A program made the position numbers and the translations under genes. From JADKIH01 sp031427625 (lineage in GTDB: Bacteria > Bacteroidota > Bacteroidia > AKYH767-A > 2013-40CM-41-45), in contig JANPNV010000156.1 of the NCBI GenBank assembly GCA_031427625.1, positions 1-42,755 of the forward strand: a stretch of DNA of 42,755 nt. The letters run 5' to 3'. Positions 35,412-42,755 of this stretch are shown piece after piece. The notes below the pieces were generated by a model. The model did no database searches, was not told where the DNA came from, and saw only the letters and a list, made by a program, of their open reading frames with translations. Position 1 is the stretch's first letter. Each line of letters opens with the position of its first letter.

Positions 35412-36029
35412 ATGACCATCTATTTTATCATCATAACGATAATTGTTAGTTTGATTGCGTTTCAGAACAATGTTCTCTATCGTAAATTGATTTTTAATCC
35501 ATACCTCATTGAGACGCGGAGACAATGGTATCGATTTTTCACGTCAGGATTTATTCATGCCGATCTGATACACCTTGCAATTAATATGATTGTCTTTTAT
35601 TCATTCGGTGCTGCACTTGAATTTTATTTTGAGGAGGCATTTGGTGAAAGAGGACAAGCATTATATGTTATCCTGTATCTAAGTGCTTTGTTGATGGCGC
35701 TTATACCCACTTATAAACAGAACAAACTGAATCCGGGGTATAACGGACTGGGTGCGTCGGGAGCAGTATCGGCAGTCGTCTTTGCTTGTATTTTGTTCAA
35801 TCCCATGCAGTCGCTTTATTTGTATGGACTGATAAAGCTTCCGGGTATAGTATTCGGCGTTCTTTATCTTTGGTATTGCTATTACATGGGGAAAAAAGGC
35901 GGAGACAACGTGAATCACAGCGCACATATGTGGGGTGCTTTATATGGATGGCTTTTTACGATTGTACTTTCACCATCGTTGCTCGTCGATTTTTTTAATA
36001 AACTAATAAACTTCAGGGATGCACTCTGA
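35412..36029 (+). CDS. Rhomboid family intramembrane serine protease
   Basis: A 205-residue polytopic protein. The rhomboid signatures are complete: HLAIN (His54, Asn58) in the second span, nucleophile Ser116 in GASG (114-117), and catalytic His172 in NHSAHMWGALYGW. Six hydrophobic segments can be traced. It cleaves transmembrane substrates within the inner membrane. The downstream HAD gene starts 11 bp before its stop codon, so translation is coupled. Confidence 0.93.
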   Translation: MTIYFIIITIIVSLIAFQNNVLYRKLIFNPYLIETRRQWYRFFTSGFIHADLIHLAINMIVFYSFGAALEFYFEEAFGERGQALYVILYLSALLMALIPTYKQNKLNPGYNGLGASGAVSAVVFACILFNPMQSLYLYGLIKLPGIVFGVLYLWYCYYMGKKGGDNVNHSAHMWGALYGWLFTIVLSPSLLVDFFNKLINFRDAL

Positions 36030-36522
36030 TCGCAAAGCCATATTTCTAGATCGTGACGGTGTAATTATCAGGGAACGGGGCGACTACACATGGCTTCTGG
36101 AAGATGTTTCGATTAATGATGGTGTAGTAGAAGGTTTAAAAATGCTTGGCAAGGCAGGATTTATTATCATTGTAATTTCTAATCAATCTGGTATTGCCAA
36201 AGGATTGTATACAAAACAGGAAGCCGACTATATACACTTGCATATACATAGGGCTTTATCAACTAAAGGAATTATCATCGAAGAATTTTACTACTGTCCT
36301 CATCATCCTACGGTTAGCAATTGCATTTGCAGAAAACCAGATTCACTGCTTTTGGAAAAAGCAGCAGCAAAATATGATGTCGTAAAAAATCATTCTTATT
36401 TTATCGGTGATGCTGACCGAGATATAGAAGCAGGAGTGAAGGCAGGAGTAAAAACAATTAAGATAGATGTCAATTCATCATTGTTAATTGTTGCTGAGAA
36501 AATAATCGGCGAACAAGTTTAA
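36019..36522 (+). CDS. HAD-IIIA phosphatase, GmhB-like
   Basis: A 167-residue histidinol-phosphatase/GmhB-type HAD. Motif I is FLDRDGVI (Asp11, Asp13), motif II SNQSGI (Ser55), the zinc-loop ligands are Cys93, His95, Cys102 and Cys104 (YYCPHHP...NCIC), Lys106 and GDADRDIEAG (130-139, motif IV). D-glycero-D-manno-heptose-1,7-bisphosphate is the usual substrate of such enzymes and would feed LPS heptose, but other heptose-pathway genes are not here. Overlaps the rhomboid gene. Confidence 0.88.
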   Translation: MHSDRKAIFLDRDGVIIRERGDYTWLLEDVSINDGVVEGLKMLGKAGFIIIVISNQSGIAKGLYTKQEADYIHLHIHRALSTKGIIIEEFYYCPHHPTVSNCICRKPDSLLLEKAAAKYDVVKNHSYFIGDADRDIEAGVKAGVKTIKIDVNSSLLIVAEKIIGEQV

Positions 36523-36552
36523 ACAGCCAATACACTCATTACCTTTACAGAC

Positions 36553-37410
36553 GTGTCAGCAACCTATATAAATTTTAATGGGAATATTATTGATTCCACG
36601 CAGCCGGTATTTACTGCATCCAATCGGGCATTTCGATATGGCGATGCACTTTTCGAAACAATACGTTTAATGCAGGGTGAAATTTTATTTTTCGAGAATC
36701 ATCTGGCAAGATTATCATCCAGCATGGAATTGCTTGGCATGAATGCACACGACGATCTCACCTTTCATAATTTATACCTCTCTATTCGTCACCTCGATCA
36801 GGTTAATAACTTGAAAGGGAATGGAAGGATCAGGCTTGAAGTATTCAGGAATGATGGAGGATTATATACACCACAAAGCAATGACGTCTCCTATTTAATT
36901 GAGACTTCCTCATTAAGTTCTGAAACCTATCAGCTGAATGAGAGTGGATTAAAAATCGAATTATACACCGATATTAAGAAGCCTGTCAGTAAGTTAAGTA
37001 ATCTTAAATCGTCGAATGCTTTATATTATGTGATGGCTGGCTTGCATAAGAAAAAACTGAATACGGGTGATTGTCTCGTTCTCAATACCGATGGCCGGAT
37101 TGCAGAAGCAATAAGCTCTAATATTTTTATTGTGGATAGTGGTAAGCTTTTAACACCTGCGCTTACTGAAGCCTGTGTTTCGGGAATAATGAGAGGACGG
37201 ATTATAGAGCATGTACAAGATCAAAGGATGCCAGTCATCGAAAAGGGAATAACGGCAGATGATTTACTTAAAGCGGATGAGATATTTCTCACCGATGTGA
37301 TTCATGGTATTCGCTGGGTTTCTGCCTTCAGGAGCAAGCGATACTTTAATAATTTTTCGCGTACGTTGCTGCATGAATTCAGCGAGCGATACCAAATAAA
37401 AAAGGTCTGA
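36553..37410 (+). CDS. Class IV aminotransferase (BCAT/aminodeoxychorismate lyase-like)
   Basis: A 285-residue fold-type IV PLP enzyme. FRYGDALFETIRL (27-39) is the family N-terminal signature, the PLP-binding Lys152 is in NLKSSNALYYVMA, and IAEAISSNIFI (183-193) supplies Glu185. The length and the GD.LFET pattern suit 4-amino-4-deoxychorismate lyase (PabC) or a D-/branched-chain aminotransferase; the choice is not readable. The start is GTG at 36553. The stop codon lies inside the 5' arm of the terminator hairpin. Confidence 0.85.
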   Translation: MSATYINFNGNIIDSTQPVFTASNRAFRYGDALFETIRLMQGEILFFENHLARLSSSMELLGMNAHDDLTFHNLYLSIRHLDQVNNLKGNGRIRLEVFRNDGGLYTPQSNDVSYLIETSSLSSETYQLNESGLKIELYTDIKKPVSKLSNLKSSNALYYVMAGLHKKKLNTGDCLVLNTDGRIAEAISSNIFIVDSGKLLTPALTEACVSGIMRGRIIEHVQDQRMPVIEKGITADDLLKADEIFLTDVIHGIRWVSAFRSKRYFNNFSRTLLHEFSERYQIKKV

Positions 37411-37427
37411 TTTCTCAGACCTTTTTT
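37398..37427. terminator. Bidirectional intrinsic terminator
   Basis: AAAAAAGGTCTGA-TTTC-TCAGACCTTTTTT: 13-bp stem, 4-nt loop, T-runs on both strands. It overlaps the class IV aminotransferase stop (37408-37410) and serves the convergent lipoprotein gene ending at 37450. Confidence 0.9.
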
Positions 37428-37449
37428 ATTTAATGCTTAAAAGAAGAAA

Positions 37450-38019
37450 TTACTTCTTAGTTGCAGGTTGAACCGGCTTAGGCATTGATTCTGCCATTGC
37501 CATGTTCTGCTCGCAGCTAGATTTAGCTTCAGCATAAGATGTTCCCCAGCTGTCAACTTTAGCTTGAGCATCACTCATTTTAGTTTTGAATTCAGCGATA
37601 CCTTTAGTAGCGTCTTCAGGAGTAACTTGGCCTTTCATGACTTTGTCTTTCCAGTCAGTAAATTGCTTTGTAGTCTCATCCCAAGTGCTCTTGAAAGTAT
37701 TCCACTCATTCTCCATTCCTTCGAAACGGGAAGCATCCTGGCTAGCTTTAGAAGCCATTTCAGTTGCTTTCGTCTTCATAACAGCATCTTTAGATGTTGC
37801 CATGCTGTTCATCCATGCAGTTTGTTGTGCAGCAAATTCCTTTGCTTTTGCAGATGTTTGAGTAAGATCAGTACTCCAGGTAGAAGCTTTCTCACCTAGT
37901 GCAGTCCACTCAGTTCCGAATTGATTGATTTCGGAAATTGTCTTTTCGTCCACTTTTTTTGTACAAGCCGTAAAGCTGATTGCTCCGGCAACAAGCAAGC
38001 CGATGATGTTAGTTTTCAT
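37450..38019 (-). CDS. Helical lipoprotein of unknown function
   Basis: A 189-residue predicted lipoprotein: hydrophobic lead and lipobox with Cys19 (ISFTAC). The mature part is almost entirely alpha-helical, rich in Lys/Glu/Ala/Thr and heptad-like (TKATEMASKASQDASRFEGM), consistent with a coiled coil; the end is Pro/Lys rich (MPKPVQPATKK). Family not recognised. Codon use is biased towards A-ended highly expressed types and an exact TAnnTTTG element lies upstream, so it may be an abundant envelope protein. Confidence 0.8.
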   Translation of the reverse strand: MKTNIIGLLVAGAISFTACTKKVDEKTISEINQFGTEWTALGEKASTWSTDLTQTSAKAKEFAAQQTAWMNSMATSKDAVMKTKATEMASKASQDASRFEGMENEWNTFKSTWDETTKQFTDWKDKVMKGQVTPEDATKGIAEFKTKMSDAQAKVDSWGTSYAEAKSSCEQNMAMAESMPKPVQPATKK

Positions 38020-38060
38020 GATTGATTTTTTAGGGTTTTGGGTTTTTATATTTTATAGTG

Positions 38061-38068
38061 CAAAATTA
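38061..38068 (-). promoter_or_regulatory. -7 element of the lipoprotein gene
   Basis: On the minus strand TAATTTTG, an exact TAnnTTTG match, about 41 bp before the ATG at 38019. No clear TTG at -33; TTACG is the closest candidate. Confidence 0.5.
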
Positions 38069-38132
38069 TATAAATGATCTTCTCATTGACGTAACTATTT
38101 TATAATTTTTTCGACAATGGTTCGTGTATTAC

Positions 38133-38735
38133 TTATTTCTCCTTGACGTCGGGGAATGCATGGCGTATGTAATCCATTTTGTTTTGAATAACAGGTTTCT
38201 TTGGAAATACGCCCTGATTGGCTATTCTGATGTCTTCTATGGAATAAAACGCATTTGGATTCACTTCCATGATAATATTTCTTACCAGTGCCATATCCTT
38301 CCTTTTAATAATAGTAAAGATAATCTTCACAGGGCCTTTTGATCCATGAGCGTCTATTATGGTTACTCCTAGGTTTTTCTTCTGTAAGGCCTCAACCAGT
38401 GGTTGCCAGTCGGAGGAGGTAATAATCCTCAAAACCTGCAGTCCGAGGGCAAGACGACTTTCTATTCTTAAACCTACATAGGTGCCCATTGCGAAACCCC
38501 CTGCAAAACCAATGTAGCATATTGGGTTATCAAGGTGTTGCATCACCTGCCTGATGGATACCAGCCAGATCAGAACTTCAAAAAATCCTATGAAGGGTAC
38601 GATATTCCTGAATCCTTTTGAGATGAATACATTTCGGAGTGTTCCCAGAGTAACATCCATTGTACGCGCAATAAATATCAGGATAGGAAGAATTACCCAT
38701 TTAAAAGTTTCCGTGTCGAAGAATTCGCTGTTCAT
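38133..38735 (-). CDS. UPF0316 membrane protein (DUF5698/DUF2179)
   Basis: A 200-residue protein with three N-terminal membrane segments (FKWVILPILIFIARTMDVTL; NIVPFIGFFEVLIWLVSI; ICYIGFAGGFAMGTYVGLRI) and a C-terminal DUF2179 cytosolic domain (TSSDWQPLVEALQKKNLGVT to KRKDMALVRNII). Function unknown; the ACT-like C-terminal fold suggests ligand binding. It overlaps the upstream sirtuin by 4 bp (ATGA), so the two are translationally coupled. Confidence 0.92.
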   Translation of the reverse strand: MNSEFFDTETFKWVILPILIFIARTMDVTLGTLRNVFISKGFRNIVPFIGFFEVLIWLVSIRQVMQHLDNPICYIGFAGGFAMGTYVGLRIESRLALGLQVLRIITSSDWQPLVEALQKKNLGVTIIDAHGSKGPVKIIFTIIKRKDMALVRNIIMEVNPNAFYSIEDIRIANQGVFPKKPVIQNKMDYIRHAFPDVKEK

Positions 38736-39415
38736 TTTAGTCTATTCATTAATTTATCTGCCAAAGCAGGAATACCTGCGGTGGCTTTTTCTCTAATTAC
38801 AGTAAATCCATTGATACCATTAACAGAGGGGTCTATGATGTATTTTTCTGATGCTTCTTGTGCAAAATGTACGAGTGAAGCAGCCGGGTAAACCGCTAGT
38901 GAGGTGCCTACTACGATAAAAATATCGGCCCGTGATACAATATCAGCAGCCTCTTCCAGTGCTGGCACTAACTCACCGAACCATACAATGTGAGGACGGA
39001 GTTGAGATCCCTTTTCACAAGTTTCGCCTTCGTTCAGGAGTGATCCATTTACAGGATATATGAGAGATGGGTCTATACTGCTTCTTGATTTAAATATTTC
39101 ACCATGAAGATGCAATACCTTTTTTGAACCAGCGCGCTCATGCAAGTCATCAATGTTTTGTGTGATAATCGTTACGTCGAATTTTTCCTGCAGAGTAGCT
39201 AATGCAATATGTGCTGGATTCGGGGCTGCCTCAATTATTTGCTTTCTCCTCTCATTATAGAATTCAAGCACGACTTGCCTGTTTGTCTTCCATGCTGATG
39301 GTGTTGCAACATCTTCTATCCGGTAATTTTCCCACAAGCCATCACTATCACGAAAAGTCTTTAGCCCGCTTTCCGCACTTATTCCTGCTCCGCTTAATAC
39401 AATAATTTTTTTCAT
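38732..39415 (-). CDS. cobB: Sir2 family NAD-dependent protein deacylase, CobB-like
   Basis: A 227-residue class III-type sirtuin. GAGISAESGLKTFRDSDGLW (9-28) binds NAD+, TQNIDDLHERAG (85-96) and catalytic His104 in HLHGE follow. Tyr53 and Arg56 in FYNERR match the residues that give bacterial CobB and SIRT5 a preference for succinyl/malonyl lysine. The two CxxC zinc pairs of most sirtuins are absent: only one Cys (in ETCEKGSQ) is found in the zinc region. It probably removes acyl groups from metabolic enzymes. Confidence 0.92.
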   Translation of the reverse strand: MKKIIVLSGAGISAESGLKTFRDSDGLWENYRIEDVATPSAWKTNRQVVLEFYNERRKQIIEAAPNPAHIALATLQEKFDVTIITQNIDDLHERAGSKKVLHLHGEIFKSRSSIDPSLIYPVNGSLLNEGETCEKGSQLRPHIVWFGELVPALEEAADIVSRADIFIVVGTSLAVYPAASLVHFAQEASEKYIIDPSVNGINGFTVIREKATAGIPALADKLMNRLK

Positions 39416-39481
39416 TAATACTTCGGTTATGTTAAACCGGTTTTCGATAAAATGAAAAATTGCCTGTTTGTAAACATGACT

Positions 39482-40447
39482 TTAATCGATAAACCAATCA
39501 CCTTCGATCTTCAGTCCGTTCAGGAAATCCTTTATCTTAACTCTGTTTCTCCCCGAAAGTTGTATTTCGGTTATAGAAACATATCCACCACGCAGGTAGA
39601 TGTGAAGATAACTTTTATTGTCGCTAAGAACCTTTCCGGCCGGGTGTGAGTGTTTCTCTTTATGGGGTATAGTTCCAAATATTTTAATGGAAAAACTGAT
39701 TCCATTCGTATTGCTAAGCTGAGTATGCGCTGCCGGATACGGACTCAGTCCGCAAATGAAATTACAAAACTGATCAGGCGTCTTATTTATGTCGATCCTT
39801 GTGTTCTCGCGATTCAGTTTCGGTGCAGTATTTAATTTTATGCTGGCACTCATTTCTTCCTGATCCATTGTGTGCACATTTCCTTCCTGAATCGCTTGTA
39901 CAGTTCGGAGTACAAGACCCGCTCCGGTTATCATAAGTCTGTCATGAAGCTCACCGGCAGTTTCAAGTTTTCCAATCATGGTTCTGTCCTGAAAAATAAT
40001 TCGTCCTGTGTCAATTTCTTTTTGAAGAAAAAAGGTTGTAAGTCCTGTTTCTTTTTCCCCATTGATAATTGCCCAGTTTATAGGAGCAGAACCCCGGTAT
40101 TGGGGAAGGAGTGAAGCATGCAGATTAATGGTCCCAAGTTGAGGCATCTGCCAGACAGCTTCAGGAAGCATCCGGAATGCAACAACAACCTGAAGGTCTG
40201 CTTTAAGAGAGAGGAGTTCGTTCTGAAATTCTTCGTCCTTAAGATTAGTGGGCTGAAGGATTTGCAAGTTGTTTTGTAAGGCAAATTCTTTTACCGGCGA
40301 AAATAAAATCTTTTGCCCGCGACCTGCCGGCTTATCAGGAGCTGTAACAACAGCATGAATTGGAAATCCATTCTTAAGTAAAATCTCAAGTGATGGAACG
40401 GCGAATTCGGGAGTTCCGTAAAAGACTATCGCAGGTTTCTGTGACAT
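39482..40447 (-). CDS. fmt: Methionyl-tRNA formyltransferase
   Basis: A 321-residue enzyme formylating initiator Met-tRNA. The formyltransferase domain has FYGTPEFAVPSLEILL (9-24), the catalytic Asn108 and His110 in INLHASLLPQYRGSAP and Asp146 in EIDTG. The C-terminal OB-like domain (about 210-321) binds tRNA. Normal length and ATG start at 40447. It sits next to the sirtuin gene on the same strand, 66 bp apart. Confidence 0.95.
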   Translation of the reverse strand: MSQKPAIVFYGTPEFAVPSLEILLKNGFPIHAVVTAPDKPAGRGQKILFSPVKEFALQNNLQILQPTNLKDEEFQNELLSLKADLQVVVAFRMLPEAVWQMPQLGTINLHASLLPQYRGSAPINWAIINGEKETGLTTFFLQKEIDTGRIIFQDRTMIGKLETAGELHDRLMITGAGLVLRTVQAIQEGNVHTMDQEEMSASIKLNTAPKLNRENTRIDINKTPDQFCNFICGLSPYPAAHTQLSNTNGISFSIKIFGTIPHKEKHSHPAGKVLSDNKSYLHIYLRGGYVSITEIQLSGRNRVKIKDFLNGLKIEGDWFID

Positions 40448-41053
40448 GCTGCGAAGGTCATGCTTTTTTGAATGAATGAAGAAGGATGATAACAGAAGTT
40501 GTTAAAGGGGGATTGTTAGTTGTGAAGTACAAAGGATAATGTGCGAAGAGAGTGGAGAAGTAAGAAAAAAGTTAAGTTGTCTCAAGATTAAATACTAGCA
40601 CAAAACCCTAGTGATGGAAGTTTTCGGAGATAGTTATTTCTATAGGGAAATAATTGAATTGTTTTCATTTTTTTACGCATTTCTCGAAAGTGTAATATTG
40701 GATTCAAAAAATAAGTTTAAAAAAATGTGCATGGCGAGTAATTTGCGCCTGGTCTTAACTTTTTCAGAAATTCTATTATATGCGGTTTTTTTAATGTTGG
40801 ATATTATTTACATTTCACCCTTAATCTATTTCAAGAAAATTAAAAGTTCCTGTTGATTTATTTATTCGTTGAATAATTTAGGTATTGAATTTAGTTGTTG
40901 TTTTTTATTGCCCCTTTAATTAATTACCATCCTTTAAAAGTTTTATTAGCCTATCCGTAACACTTGCATCCAAGCAAAATCCGCTAACATATTGAAGGAA
41001 GCACTTGCGCTTCACAGATAAATATTTTTATAAACTATTCTTAAAAAAATTTT
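40448..41053. other. 606-bp AT-rich intergenic region
   Basis: Region between divergent fmt and the right-edge secreted gene. I see no convincing gene. One small hairpin GAAGC-ACTTGC-GCTTC lies at 40998-41013 and long A/T runs precede the ATG at 41054. Confidence 0.4.
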
Positions 41054-42755
41054 ATGCTAGATATCATTAAAAAAATCAGCTTACTGTTAATCATACAATT
41101 TGCAACCTTTTCAAATGTGTATTCGCAGGTACTACCAACAAGACTAACTGAATCTAATCCGCATCGGGGAATTTATGTTGACCGGTTTTTTTACATTGAT
41201 CCTATAGCATGGAATAACCACACACAAGGCACCCCTTGGAATCCGAACGTACTGCATCCGGAGTTTTCAATGCTCGGAACCGATATCAATCATGATGGAA
41301 TTTTCGAAAAAGAAGATGAGTTTCTTGAATATTGCAGGGACAACCATTTTACATATATTATTTTATTAGACATGCATCGAATTCTTGGTTCGGGGATTTC
41401 ACTCTGGAATGAAAATACTGGCAGAATGGAAGACATAGAATTACATCTTTGCCGCTTTATGAATAAAGCCAGGGAACAATATTGCATAGATGAAATTGCA
41501 GGTGCCGGAGAAAACACACATGGTTTTCAGGAAGAGGTAAATTACAACGATGTATATAGACGTGCAACCGCTCCCATAATTATTCCCTCCGTAGAAAGAA
41601 TGGCTCCGAATTTTAATCCTATATGGACAGTAATAGAGGATTCAACACTCGTTCCCGGCGACTCTGCATTTCTTGGATCTGAAACATTGAAAATGCTTTA
41701 TAGAATAATTCACCTAAATGAATGCCATGAATGTAATACATACTTTAATTTTATTTTCATAGAATATGAATTCTGGCAAAATTCTTCGGATGATTATATC
41801 GATTCAGCTCATGGATTTTTTGCAGATGCTACATGTAAAGATTCTTTACTCGATTGCAATAATAATTACACAATTTGTCAGCCCGGTCATTACCCTAATT
41901 GGTCATCAGCAAGATATTTAGGACATTTCGTCCCTGTGGTTAGAGCAATGAGGAGTATGGTTGATATTTACAACTCTCTTCATTCTTATACTCCTACCAA
42001 TCCACGATCTTTGCGAATAGATGGTTATGTCGATCCTTCTATTTTTGAAACCAATTTTTCCAGCACTGGATTAAACGAATATATCTATGCTGCATTTCTG
42101 GATGGACTTTCGCAGGATTCATTATTATTTCCAAGTCCACCAAGCAATTGTCAGCCACCCAATAATTATACGCAACGGATGTTAGACAGAGTGAGTATGT
42201 ATAATTATTACCATTACTCCCCGCCTAATATTCCGGTAATCGATACGCCTCAATTTCAATTTCTTTCTGATAATTTAAATGACTTTAATTTTCACCAGCA
42301 TTCGCCATCATGGGGTCAAACTAAGCCCTTAACTGACGTTCACCCAATATTGAGCGCTGAGTCTATTTCTGATTATGGATACGATGATTATTGGGGCCCC
42401 TGGTTTGCGGAAAATAAAATCAATACTATTTTTAAAGCAGAGAGATTATACTTTCGCCAATATGATAAACATCAATATTGGCTTGGGTCTCATGTTCTAA
42501 ATGACGGTGAAAATTCTGTACAACGCGGAGGCGTACTATGGTATGCACAAAGTCATATGATACATCAATTAGCACATCCTAAAATATTTATTGCAGATAT
42601 ATCAAGTTGCTATACCTCAGCTCCCGATTCAATACATTTCCAATACATCGGGCCATCTGAAGCACCTTTAAATATTGATTTCAGAATAACTGATACAACA
42701 GGAAATACCCATTATTTTCCATCAAGCGGATGGAATACCACCGTGACAGATGCAA
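41054..42755 (+). CDS. Secreted protein of unknown function, C-terminus beyond the window
   Basis: An open frame of 567 codons with no stop to the edge, starting with ATG at 41054. The N-terminus is a Sec signal peptide (ISLLLIIQFATFSNVYSQ). Residues 77-89 form a calcium-loop pattern (D-I-N-H-D-G-I-F-E-K-E-D-E) as in EF-hand or dockerin loops. Alternating hydrophobic strands such as YIILLDMHRIL (101-111) and FIFIEYEFW (about 233-241) are compatible with a TIM-barrel, as in glycoside hydrolases, but I recognise no family. Cys-rich short motifs (NECHECN, CKDSLLDCN) are present. A T9SS domain may lie beyond the window. Confidence 0.8.
   Translation, partial: MLDIIKKISLLLIIQFATFSNVYSQVLPTRLTESNPHRGIYVDRFFYIDPIAWNNHTQGTPWNPNVLHPEFSMLGTDINHDGIFEKEDEFLEYCRDNHFTYIILLDMHRILGSGISLWNENTGRMEDIELHLCRFMNKAREQYCIDEIAGAGENTHGFQEEVNYNDVYRRATAPIIIPSVERMAPNFNPIWTVIEDSTLVPGDSAFLGSETLKMLYRIIHLNECHECNTYFNFIFIEYEFWQNSSDDYIDSAHGFFADATCKDSLLDCNNNYTICQPGHYPNWSSARYLGHFVPVVRAMRSMVDIYNSLHSYTPTNPRSLRIDGYVDPSIFETNFSSTGLNEYIYAAFLDGLSQDSLLFPSPPSNCQPPNNYTQRMLDRVSMYNYYHYSPPNIPVIDTPQFQFLSDNLNDFNFHQHSPSWGQTKPLTDVHPILSAESISDYGYDDYWGPWFAENKINTIFKAERLYFRQYDKHQYWLGSHVLNDGENSVQRGGVLWYAQSHMIHQLAHPKIFIADISSCYTSAPDSIHFQYIGPSEAPLNIDFRITDTTGNTHYFPSSGWNTTVTDA

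Noticed and set aside
40611..40856. An 81-codon open frame with hydrophobic stretches upstream of the right-edge gene.
   Set aside because: GTG start, biased composition typical of AT-rich noncoding DNA, no family likeness.
1..42755. CRISPR arrays, transposases, phage genes, toxin-antitoxin or known defence systems.
   Set aside because: No regular spaced repeats of 25-40 bp and no gene of these families were found.

Overview
The window is a chromosomal piece of a Bacteroidota bacterium, probably from the Chitinophagales/Sphingobacteriales side and probably environmental. The evidence is an AT-rich composition, near-absence of Shine-Dalgarno sequences, and promoter elements of the Bacteroidota type (TTG/TTTG, about 19 bp, TAnnTTTG). 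There are seven complete secreted proteins with type IX secretion (T9SS) C-terminal sorting domains, a GLPGLI-family protein, an Hc1-like histone, the bamD-rpoZ-coaBC-DUF4835 gene order, and a tRNA without an encoded CCA end.

Layout. 1-3 kb (minus): a PhnB-like VOC protein, an SRPBCC/AHSA1 protein, a stand-alone RsmH-type methyltransferase with an unusual N-terminus, and a small M24 peptidase. 3.1-14.2 kb (minus): a surface/secretome block with a beta-helix protein, a BNR/GH74-like propeller, a multidomain subtilase, a GNAT acetyltransferase, a small T9SS protein and a ScyD-like propeller. 14.4-18.8 kb (minus): a small exported protein, a class I methyltransferase, an M3 peptidase and a GLPGLI protein. 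19.3-25.6 kb: an HPPD-like half VOC protein, an IPP isomerase, another T9SS protein, an lptG-like permease followed by a GT4 glycosyltransferase, an unrecognised protein and a START-like protein. 26.2-28.4 kb: tRNA-Met with its promoter, an imperfect copy of its 3' end, an 8-bp-period repeat, the Hc1-like protein and an alpha-oxoamine synthase (probably sphingolipid or sulfonolipid synthesis). 28.4-30.8 kb (plus): a choice-of-anchor-B T9SS protein. 30.8-37.4 kb (plus): a housekeeping run of bamD, rpoZ, coaBC, DUF4835, ychF, rhomboid, HAD phosphatase and class IV aminotransferase, closed by a strong bidirectional terminator. 37.4-40.4 kb (minus): a lipoprotein, UPF0316, a sirtuin and fmt. 41.05 kb to the end (plus): a secreted protein of unknown function that runs off the window.

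Taken together, the secreted proteases, propellers and adhesin-like proteins fit a surface-attached or polymer-degrading life style. BamD, the LptG-like permease, the glycosyltransferase and the oxoamine synthase serve the outer envelope. I found no CRISPR array, transposase, phage module or recognisable defence system. The least explained pieces are the tRNA-Met neighbourhood, the short hairpin between rpoZ and coaBC, the atypical RsmH, and the secreted protein at the right edge.
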